From Hydractinia symbiolongicarpus (taxonomy: Eukaryota; Cnidaria; Hydrozoa; Anthoathecata; Hydractiniidae): a stretch of 64,000 nucleotides of DNA. Shown here in pieces: positions 48,806 through 60,800 of this stretch; position 1 is the stretch's first letter, and every line of letters begins with the position of its first letter. Both the position numbers and the translations under genes were made by a program. The notes under the pieces are model-generated. The model was given only the letters and a program-made list of their open reading frames with translations. It had not been told where the DNA came from and ran no database searches. Location of the stretch: the NCBI RefSeq assembly GCF_029227915.1, contig NC_079882.1:29068001-29132000 (forward strand). The letters are read 5' to 3'.

Positions 48806-51800
48806 ATGACAATGGAGAGCTTTTTTCAAGTATTTATTATTCTGGTATGTTTGTTTTTTGTAAACAATGTGTGTCTGAAAGCTTAAGCAAGGTGTCCTGT
48901 TATATTTACTTTAAGGCTTAATCATATTTTGATTTGAGATATAAAACTGTTCGTGGTAAGAACCTGTTAAAAACATAACTATATTTCCATATTTTATTGT
49001 TCATTTGTATGAGAAAATTTTGCTGTTGTTAATATTTGCATGCAGCTAAAATGTCTCTCCGCAATTGCGATATTAAGGAATGCTGCGGAGTTGAATTTAA
49101 ACATATAATGACTGCCCAAACTATAAAAGAAACAAAAAAATTGTAAAATATTCATAGCACATTTAATTTATTATGATTTTAATCTTACCAGTGTATAACA
49201 GAAGTCAGTGTTTTAAAGTCTTTTGGTATCAAACCATTTTACTTTGTAAGAGGACACACAGACATTTTTTTAACAGTTTTTTATTCACAGTATGATCAAC
49301 ACCATGGATACATGGACAGGTTTTACTATCTTTTTTATTTAAATTTTCTGCCGGCCCCTTTTTAATCTATGAAGAAGATAAAAAAATTTAGTGACACAAA
49401 TAGAAATAGGTATTGGATTCTCAACAACAGTTATATTTGTGTAGGGATTTGTTTACTATCTCAAAATAATATGAAAAAATTAAATAAAGTAAAAATAAAG
49501 AAAGTTCTTATTATTACTTGTTATTTAAATTATAACTAAAGTATGTATATTTTTTTAGCTGCTTGCTATTTCACCAGTGTATTCACAATCCGTGTTCATA
49601 AAAGAAAATAATAAAAATAACACAGTACAACATAACGCTGTCATTAAAACATCCCTTGTGCATGCTTTTAAGCAAAGTGTTGTTGAAGATTTGAAAAGCA
49701 CAGAAATTGCACCAACTGTTAACAAGCCAAGCTATGATATTATTGTAACTTCTTCAGTTAGTTTCAAAAACAAAAAGAAAGCATCATCATTATCTGCAGA
49801 AATAGAAAGTAAACTAAAGAAAATTGTCAACAGTAAAGAAACTGCAACGTCAGCAAACGAGAAAAGTGTGCAAAGTAAAGATATTATTAGTAGTAGTGCG
49901 ATTTTAAATGATATTAAATCAACCAAGAAAATGTTTTTATCAGTAGTAAAAAAAATTTCTGCATCAAAATCTCATTCCAATACAATTGAAACGAGAATAA
50001 AATATACAACATCACATAAAATTTATTCTTCTTCCAGTTACTTAAAAAGTTCTCCCAAAAGTAGGAAAAACGAAGCATTTTTGTTGCACACTACTCCTGT
50101 GACTTTGACCAGTGCTTCAATTAAAGCCAGCACCAATTATGGTAATAAGATTCTTGCAACATCCGATAAAAGTTTTATAACTTCACAAATTGTTATTACT
50201 CCATCTTTTACTGTTCAGCACCACAAGACAGATCGGTCAGTATTAAACAAAATTTACATGTCAAAACAAAGGACACCATCTTTGTTATCATCAATGCATG
50301 GCAGCTTATCATCAAGTACTATTAATCAGTATGGTGCAGTACCACCAGAAGATGTAAAAATTGTGACCAGTGTGAAATATACAAACAGGATGACCTCAGT
50401 TGTTGCAACTACATCCTATCAGAAGAAGGAAATGTCATCATCTCTAGGATCAACAATTTTAGCTGATTTAGAAACAGTATTGACCAAACAAACCGAATTG
50501 CAAACACCATCATCAACAGTTGTCATTACTTCTTCCGCAATCGCTCAAGTAACTTCACAGTATTTCACATCGAGCATAATCATAGGCGAATTTACAACAG
50601 CTTCAAGCTATATGATGTCAAATAATGCATTTTTAACCACTTCTAAGTCAACTACCAGTGTACAACTATCAAGAAATAAAACCACTACATTGACTTCAAG
50701 TACACAGTTATTGAAAGCGTTATCTAGTGTCTATTTGATGTCTTCAAGTTATACAAGGCTTTCCAGTTTCAAGACATACAGCTCAATTTCATCATTTCCT
50801 TTATCTTCAAATGCAAAAACTATTTTAAGAACTTCTTCTCGACCATCGTCTTCTTATATTGTTAAAGCTAACCAAAGCACAAAAATCCAGTCGAGTGCTG
50901 TATCCTCATCAAAACATATCGCAGTATCAGTACCTCCTCCCACGACACCACCAACGACACCACCCACGACACCACCTACGACACCAACAAATAGTACAAG
51001 CACTACAACTGAATTCATAACATCATTACCAACAACGGAAGAGTCATTTACGAATCAACCTGGAATTAAAACATTACCAAGCATTTTAGATAAAACAACC
51101 GGTACCACGTTGAAAATTCAAATTTACATTCCATACGACCATACAGAAGTGAAGCATGTGTATATTTTAGTGCAAGAATTTAAAGATGGTGTTTCAGGTA
51201 AAACAATTTTTCGTCAGCAATACAGTTTCCTTATAGTTTACAATTTTATTTTTCTGTTTCTCAATTCTGTCATGTGATTGAAACAAGAAAGCATATTCCA
51301 ATTAGCAAGTGATAAAAATAAGCCATGAGAAATAGTTGAAGAGGTAAAAAAAAGTTGTAAAAGGTGTTTTGAGTCCAAAATTATTTTAAAGTGAGTTAAG
51401 AAATCTGTTAAGTTATTGAATATACTGTGCAGTTAACATTAAAGTTGCTAACTTTAGATTCTGCAAGTGTGTCTACATGGTTTGATGTCAACAACCGACC
51501 GGCTCACCGGTTCCGCAGATATCGAGCTGTTGAAATTCCAAACTTGAAAAAATCAGTTAAAAACTTGAATCATGATGAAACAAAAAGAATGAAAAGAGAA
51601 GCGGTAAATAATAATGATGGAATGCATGCAACAAGCATCGGAATCGATTTGAAATGTGATATACAACCGATATATGTATGTAATGGTCCTTTGAAGCCTG
51701 GAACTAGTTACAGGTAATATTATTATCCACAATTATTTTACAAGTATAACTTCTTCACAACATATTTTCATATCATACTTCTGTATGTTTGTTAAATCTT

Positions 51801-54800
51801 TCTGAGCATCCATAAATATAAACCTCTATTGTATTTTAAACTTACTTTTTTTAATATCTTTCATATTTTAATTATCAGTGGACAGTACTAAGCGTCTGTG
51901 CCTCATTTTCACTATATAAAAAACAGTTAAAGTTTCCTGTGTAAAGTTATCAAGTAAGTAGAGAAATCACCCAACCAGATAACCGTATGGATACATCGAT
52001 TACATTCTAATTCAGTGTAAATTAAAGAATTTGATTTACATTGTTATCATTTATCGTGTAATGTAATATCTAATGTCGTCTGATCCAACAATGGCCTGCC
52101 TCCAAGTGTGATTCACATGTGGACCACCATCTGCATGTCACATTCACTTCTACTTAGACACCATGGACACACAATAGTAAACCAGCTGTTAATGTTACAT
52201 TGAGTATTGTTGGGTTAAAAATTTTTCTCGCTCTTAATTTTATTTTTAAAAAGTTTATTTTCTGTAAATATATTTTCGCATGTTTGACCCCGTGTCTTTA
52301 TATTGTTAATTTTCATAAAGTTTTTGTTAATAATGAATGATTTGAAACTCGTGATGATTTAGTAAAATGTAACCCTCTTCACAAGACTGTCATTGATAGC
52401 TTAGAAGATCATCCTGCTGGGTAGAATATATCGTAAATTAACCATAGGTATTATAAATTGATATTTTAAATAAAAACTCTTTTACCTTCCATCTTGATCA
52501 TGAAGACTTTATGATATTATACATACGTGAATCCTTTTGTTATAATTTATTCTTTAATTTTCTATCCTAAACATTTTGTTTGCATCTCTTCGAGTTAAAG
52601 CTTGGTTTACATCATGCAACCGAAAATATGATATTTTCTTTCACAACTGATACATGTCGCACGATTTGTTCACAATTGAATATATAATGTATAAAAGGCA
52701 GAACAAGAATTTACAGAACTGTCGTGTGACCCCAAAAAAGTGTTTATAAAGTATATCATCGTAACACGCCTTTTGTGTGAAGATAATTCACTTGTTACAT
52801 TACATCGTTAGACAGCATTTGAAGTGCAACAGCTGTATGACAAGAAGGTTATCAGCAAGTGCTCGAAAAAAAAACTTTATCGAAAATTAATTTTAATGTG
52901 TTTGATTACAATCTTCATAATTCTGCAGCATTAATGCAGCGTGAATTTGAAGTTCATTAGACCCAGTATCTATTTTTATACATTGCTGATAAATATTTTA
53001 TAGTATTGTATATGTTGGAAAACTGCGATGGAAACCATCTGTTTGAAAGTTAATTTTTCCATGTGTTGTGTTAATTATTAATATATAGAGTTTCAATGCT
53101 TATTAACTTTTGCCTTTACTAAGGTGGTGAATTTAAAGAATGAAAACAATTGTCAATACTCGTTGACTAAAATTTTTACTTTTCTAGATTTCAAGTTGAA
53201 GCGGAGTTATTTAACAAGTCGATTTATCATTCTCAATTTACAGAAGCTCATACGACATATAAAGAAACAAGTACGCATATTTTCTTCTGCAATCTTGCTT
53301 TCTTATTCAATTGAGAAGCTCTGGAAATTTCGTAGAAGTCAGAAAAAAGTTCAAAATTAAATCTCAAACAAAAAATCGTGTAGCTTTGATAAATATTTTT
53401 TAACTAATTTTCGCAGTTGCGTGCTATGTTGATTTTTCGCGAAGATTATTCGTATCGCTATACGAACAATTTTTACGTTGATTTTTCGCGAAGATCATTC
53501 GTATCGCTATACGAACAATTTTTACGTTGACTTTTTGCAAAGATCATTCGTATCGCTAAACGAACAATTTTTACGTTGATTTTTCGCGAAGATTTTTTGT
53601 ATCGCCATACGAACAATTTTATCACTTTCATTAGTTTAGTAAATAGCGAGTTTTTGTAATTTTTTTGCGTAGGTTTATTTTTGCGTAGGTTTATTTTTGC
53701 GAATGATTCCCGTCGTTATTATTCGCTAAAAGTTTTGCAAAATAGATAAAGAATAAGAAATTCACGAAAATAAATCTCAAATAAGATAATATTTTATTGT
53801 TTGTCAGTTTTACTTACCGGTTTTAGTTGTTGGAAAAGTAAGGAATACCTTTATTAAATTGACATCTACGGAGAGGGGGTTACTGAAGCAATCGTCACTC
53901 ATAATTTCTACAATGTAGAAATTATGAGTGTATTTCTACAATATAATTTCTCTTTTTTTAGTCAACACAAAGATTGCAGGTCCAAACACTACAATTTTAA
54001 TCGTTCTTTCTGTTTTGTTGGTTTGTTTTATATTGTTGAGTTTGATTATCACTATCGTTGTGTGCAGACGAAGACAAAGGTATGTTATGTTTTTTTGTTT
54101 TTTATTTTTTATGGGAAGGGAAGAAGAAAAAGGTGTAGCTACAACATCGGCTTGTTTAAGTGCGTAAAGTTTCACATAGTGCTGTGGTTGTTTCTAAAGT
54201 TGCGGGTTGTTGTTGTTGTTATTACATCTGGAACAAAAATTTTTGGACAGAAAAAAACTTTAGGATTTTTTTTTTGTCCAAGAATTTTTATAATTTTTTA
54301 TAAGAGGACCGGTGCATAGAAAATGTATATGGGCGAATATGGAAATCAATAAAAACTGTAGTTTTGAATCTTTTTTTTACATTTCATGAGTATTAAAAGT
54401 TAGACGAAGCTGGCATTTCTGAGGCTCTATCTACAGAGTTGGATTCGGAAGACCCTTTTTAGGTCTTCATTGAGTGTATGTACACCATAATTGCTTCTAG
54501 CCTTCTTTTTGTCTCACTTCCTGTAGCCATTGCTTTTGAAATTTTGTTGAAATTCGTTTAAAAGACTTCCCATACATTTTTTGACTTTATAAATGTTGTC
54601 CAAAAATTTTTTTCGCTGAAATAAAAAAATTGTGTCCGAGTTTTTCCGTCGAAACATTTTCCTTTGAAAATTTTCATGTATTTTCATATTTTTGGCTGTT
54701 GTGGTACGTTTTATTTTGTGTAATGACACCTCAGTTATAATAATGACTTAAACCCATTTCAACTCCCCATGCTGTAAAATTGAACTTGCATCGTATGCGG

Positions 54801-57800
54801 CGATAATATCACAAGTTATCACAATTTCTCCCATTTGTACCATAACATAACTTGAAATTAGACTGTACATAATTACAAACGGTCAACGAGAAATTAATGA
54901 AATAAGCACATGTCATATGTTGATGGACAATCTGACATGACAATGAAAACTCATTACTTCTAATCGTATGTTGCATCGGTGTTTCGTTTGACATGACACA
55001 TTGACATAACTAACAGCGTGGTTTGTAACGGTTTTTACCACATGGAACACTTACCATGGTTTGTTATGTCATTTTGAAGGCAGCGTGTAAGAGAAAAATC
55101 TTTTTAAATTTTCATAAAGATTGTCTGCCAGCGGTAAAAAGATTGTTTACTTTGTTAGTTTTTTAAAGGTTAATGATTTGCCTTGGTTTTTGATGTTGTT
55201 GGTTTGGTGTTAGTGTTTGTTGTTACTTGTTGTTATTTTGTTGTTGTTACTTGATGTTGTTTTTGTTGTTGTTTTGTTGTTTTTGCTGTTGTTTTTGTTT
55301 TTGTTGCTGTTGTTTTTCCTTTTTAATGTTTTTAGTCGGTTACCATTTTAACTGATGTCAACACATCACCCATCAGTATTCGTGTTTGTTTCTAGTTTTT
55401 ATCTGTCTCTGTTTGGTATACATTGACCATATTTATTTCAACGAAAAACTTGGTTTACGTCACAGCCCAGAACACTGCTTGTAATTTTTGTTCATGTTGG
55501 TTTTTGCTTCCTTAAAAAATTATTGTGTTAGGTTAGAAAGAGAATTTTAAGAAAATAAATAACATTTAAATAATTTTCAATACACAAAAGAAAATATTTT
55601 AATAATCCCGCCATAATTAATCTGTGAAAAGAACGATCGATTTAAAACGTTCATATTTAATGCATAGAATTTAAATTAACCACCTAGTTAAGTGTATACA
55701 ATAAAATGTTCATATGTAAACATGACTATAACAGCATGTACATAAGAAATAAAGGCTTGTTTATGCTTTTGTTTCTCTCATTTACGTACTTATATTGAAA
55801 GATGTTTGCATTATATTTGATACACGTTGTACATGTGCGCATATAAAATTTGATAAGATGAACAGATGTTAAGATTGAGTTTCTGTCGTAAAGAAAATTT
55901 CAAGATGGAAAGAAGATTTTGTCTGATGTAAGTATTTTTTAAAACTTTTTTTTTGTTGCTCTTCAAGTTTGCTCGTGGAATTTTTGATGAGCTTGTGAAA
56001 AAATACACGATTGTTTCGTGTGATTGATGTGTGTATAGACATGTCGTGTTTTTTTGTTTTCTTTTCTTGAAAATGTTTTTGGTAACAAGAAATTTTATTA
56101 ACATGAAGACATGTATAATGATGAGGTTAAAAGATGCTTGTGGTAGCAAAATGTTTGCGTTTATTTTTTTCTTATGGTTTTTATTTATTTTTTTAATTAT
56201 ACCACTTATATTGATGTATGTCTTGTTCATACATTTAAAGACTTAGATTGACAATCTCAGTGTGGTGCGTTTTTATTCTAGAACGTTTTAATTGTATCAG
56301 AAAACATTTGAATCTCTTTGCATTAAATTTTTTTATGAAAACCAAAAACTCGGAAAGCTGAAATAAATTCAGGGTTTCAGAGCTATTTTCAAATGCAACA
56401 TATTTTTAGCGTATTCTTACACTTTGCCCAAAATTGGAACTTAATTTTTTAAACAAGAGAGTCTCTAATAATAAAGAACGTAGCGATAAATTCTTGTTGT
56501 TTCTTCGTTTTAATATGAAAATTTTTTTTGCAGCTGTGAATTACCTAACTGCCGTCCTGTCTGTTTCACATCGTCATAACAATACGAATGTGTTTTAATT
56601 AATTTAAAATATGGCTTATGTCTATAGTTACAGTCTTTTCGTACCATATATTCGTAATATATATTCGAGTTCCGCGTTTCGCTTGCTTTCATTAACAGAA
56701 GGGATTTTTTCTTTAAAAGCAAAGTATTCAAAAGAGAGAAAATAGTTTTTAACATAACCGGCAATTTGATTTCTAAAATTTCTAAAAGTTTTTTTTTCAA
56801 CAGTTGAATAAATAGGTGTGTCATTCAATAACCCGACCTAGAATACGCTAGGTTTTACATGACATTCTATTTAACAACATAGTAACGAAACATGTTATAT
56901 GTAAAAATGTTTTAAGAAAATAAATTTAAAAGGTTGAACACAATTACAAGTTATAAAAGTTTGCCAATTTGTTTTTAAAAAACACCTACCAGCTTCTTAT
57001 TAATTGAAAATTATGTGCACAAGCACCCCTGTTCTTTTATTCAAGAAACTTTAGGAACAAACTTTTGTACTGAGTAACACTTGAACCACACCCTCTCACG
57101 AAACACATCAAACAAGAAGCCCTGGGGGCTCTAAGAATTTCCGCTCGCTACCAAAATATTTAATGACAACCTGCTACGTGCCAAACATTTGGAGAGGTTT
57201 GGTGCATGAAGCTCTGAAGATAAAGCACACAAGTGACATATCATACAACAAACGCAAACAAAACGAAACGTGTCATGATAAACTCACATTTTAAAAGAAA
57301 TTGCTAAGAAATTGCTAACAAAAAATACAGCCTAATGGTTGAAAGTCTTGTGATTGAAACGTTTATGGTCATAAACGGCATTTAGTTGACAAAAAAATCA
57401 AACTTTTGTATCATCATCATTTTCAGCATACTTTATTTGTTAACTGTGCCAAATTTGTCCGAAATTGAAGTAGTTTTAGTTTTTGGACCAATTTTGGCCT
57501 AAAATGACATTTAGGTAACAAGAAATCAAAATTTTGATGTCACCATCATGTTCAGCATACTTCATTTGTTAACTGTGCCAAATTTTGTTGAAAATAAAGT
57601 AGTTTTAATTATTGGACCAATTTTGGCCTAAAATGACATTTAGGTGACAAAAATCAAAATTATGATGTCACCATTATGTTCAGCATACTTTTTTTGTTAA
57701 CTGTGCCAAATTTTGTCGAAAACAAATACCAATTTCGGCCTGAAACGTCATTTAGATGACTTTCCAGTACTTGGGAGCTTGGGTACGAAGTTTAAATCTG

Positions 57801-60800
57801 TGACGTTGCATTTGACCATTTGGGACAGGGTTAGTTAGTTAGTCGGTTATACCAATACTATCCTTCTCTCAGAAGAACGTGAAATCCCAGGGTCGATTTT
57901 TTCTCAAAAAATGCTCCGAAAGAAAATAACGACGGTTTTAAAGAATTTCCTACGCCTTCAGGCGCGGAAATTCAATTAACACAAGTGTTAGTTTCTACTT
58001 AGTATAATTATTATAGCGAGCATTTAAATAGCGTATAGATTTGTTGGCATAGCAACACAGATTGACAACAATACGTGACGAGGTTGTAAATGTATACAGG
58101 AATTCTTTTTTTTTTAAAAAAGTGTCGCGAAATGTGCTAGTTTTTGCTAGTATTTTCTTTTAAAGGCCGAAATACACGATCAGTTCAAACTGACAGTTTA
58201 AACTGATAATAGAAAAAACTGATCGTGTAAACAAAAAGAACGGATGAATTTTTCATGATCCTTTTAAACTGATCAGTTTTTTTTAAAAGATGGACGTGTT
58301 CATCTTTTTCAGTTAAACCTTGGAGGAAAGAATACGAATTCCTCCAAGGTTAAACTGATGAAAATTTTTTATTGAAATCATGAGATAAGCCGGATGTTTC
58401 TTTTGTTTTCAACACGTGGCGAACACTTCCGAATGATTTCGTAGTAACTTTTATGTGATTTTTGATAAAGTGCTTTTATGAACTCAGAAAAGATGTTGTA
58501 AATAAATCTGCGTAACTAGCTCCAGTCCCCAAAAAACGAATAGTTGTTGCTAGTTTGATTTTTAGAGGTAGAGAATCTCGCATGACTGTATTTTTTTAAT
58601 TATTGAATGTTCAATAAGGAACAGTAATTCATCAAAAGTTTCAGGTCCAATACGCAAGAACTTTTAATACTCCAAATGATCTTCCTGCCTAAGTTCACTT
58701 AACAACGCATGTACCTCATAAATGCATCCGTTGTAACCACGGCTTTACCCAAATTGTTCGTTTCGTTCTTGTACTTTTTTGCTTTTTACAATAATAACCA
58801 CAGCCGCCGCAATTGCTGCACCTTGCACTGCGCTGTCCATGTCGAAAAAGAAAAAAAAATGAAAGTTTTTTCATTTTAAACTGAACGTGTAGACAGGTGC
58901 GTCTTATCAGTTAAACTGATGAAAAAAAACTGTCAGTTTAAATTGATCCATGATCGTGTATTTCAGCCCTAGGACAAAATTGTACAAGATTGTAGATTTT
59001 GAAACTTTCGTTTTCAAGTTAAAACGCAGCTAAAAAATTTTTCTTTTTGTTTCTTACTATTTACTCATTTATTGTTTGTTTGTTTGTTTGTTGTTGTTTT
59101 TATTATTATTTTATTTAAGTCATATGGTAAACTTACAAATATAATAGCCTCCACTTTCTTTTTGTTCTCTTAAAAGAAACCTCGTGATACTGGAAAAGGT
59201 GAATATAAAACTTAACATCCCTTCTGTAAATAGTGAGTTCGTGTATTTCGAAGGAAATTAAATGTTGGACGAAAACGTGTTTCCTTTCCTTGGTTCTTAC
59301 ATTGTACAAAAATGCTTTAATATTCGTAACGTAGTTCTCACTAGGCTGAAAAACAAGCACCAACTACTAAACTCCTGTTTAAGCAAAAAATAGTCGAGTA
59401 GTTGAAGAAGGTTTTTGTGGAAATAAAATTTTAATCGAGGAGGGTTCAAGAGCAAGGTTTAAGATGATAGACTGTGACTGTCCAGGTAGAATTCTATAAA
59501 AAGTTTCGTCTTCAATGATATCGCGTTAATTTGTGTCTCTTGCAATAAACCTCAAAGTCCGGTAAATAGTTACTTTTTTCTTTTTTTAGCGCATTGTCAT
59601 ATCTCTGTCTACCATTACTATTTTTGTGTGAATGTTTATTTTACCTAATGGTAGAGGACGATTGAGTCATGCTTTGAAGTGTTTTTCTTCTTTTAATTTC
59701 ACAAGAGAATATATTTATTCTTTTAAATTACGTTAAAGCTGTGATTTTGTATGTTATGTTGTTTGTCATTAGATGAATGAAAATGTTGATCGATTTAATA
59801 TTTTTTTTCTTAATTTCTTAATTTGAATTGTGGTTTTAAAAGATAGTTGCTGATCATAACTTTGAAATTATTAGTGGTGTTATAAAATTTGAAACGACAG
59901 AGTTATTAAAGACTGTTGGTGTGGCTTTATAATGTTTTGCACTTGTGTGAACTATTTAAAAATGAAAACTGAGAATATTTCAATTTAGTTTTGTGTTTTT
60001 TTCTTTTTTCTCTTCTTTGCTTACGCTCACAATTCAACAAAAGTACGGCTCTCGCACGAATAAAGAAATTAAAATTACTGGAAACAAAGTTGTTTTTTAC
60101 CTACTTGAACTAGTTTTAAAAGTAATAGCAAAAGAGAGTTTCGAAAGAGAGAGAATTTTTTGAAAATGAAACCTTCGATTGATATTTTTAACACGTCCAA
60201 AAAATTGTAGTCAGTTACCATATTTGCAGTTAATTTTTATCCATTTTCAATTAATTCCTTATGCGCCTTTATAATAGCAGTCAGGGAGGAGATTATCAAG
60301 AAAGACAGCCAAGAGTTTAAAACTTTACGAACACTTCAAGTTTGTGCAAGTCCTTGACCTCTAAGATGGAGTTTTGTTTTTGTTTCTTAGTTGTCAATTT
60401 TCTTCTTAATTGAACGTCCATTGACGTGTATAAGTATTTTCCACGAAACTTTTAATTGCGAGAATTAATAAGCATGTTTCTCCGTCTATTATGTTGGATA
60501 ATACTGCAGAGGCAGAAGATTGCGATGCTCTACAGGATGGTAAAATAGTTTCGTTTAGTTCGTTTTATTCAGATGAATTGTAATTTGGGACCAACGTGGT
60601 GTTATGACGAAGATTTTTATTTGAAGGTTTCAAAATCGGAAGATAATGCTTAAAGTTGAAAGTATTTTTAACCTGAATTAATTATGAATAAGCATAGGGC
60701 GTTATCTCAAATTTTTCTTTTTACTAACTTCACCAAGATCTGTTGGCCACGAAGAGATGGGGAGGTAGTCTATTGATATGCAATGTGTTCAAGATATGAG

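Noticed and set aside
53429-53624. CRISPR array
   Set aside because: Units are directly contiguous with no unique spacers, and the DNA is clearly eukaryotic.
55811-56230. 139-codon minus-strand open frame
   Set aside because: Lys/Asn/Ile-rich translation typical of AT-rich noncoding DNA, with no domain and no splice partners.
60508-60538. A 30-nt AG...GT segment that could be a microexon of the phosphatase
   Set aside because: Its phases fit, but joining it to 62612 creates a stop codon (TG plus A).
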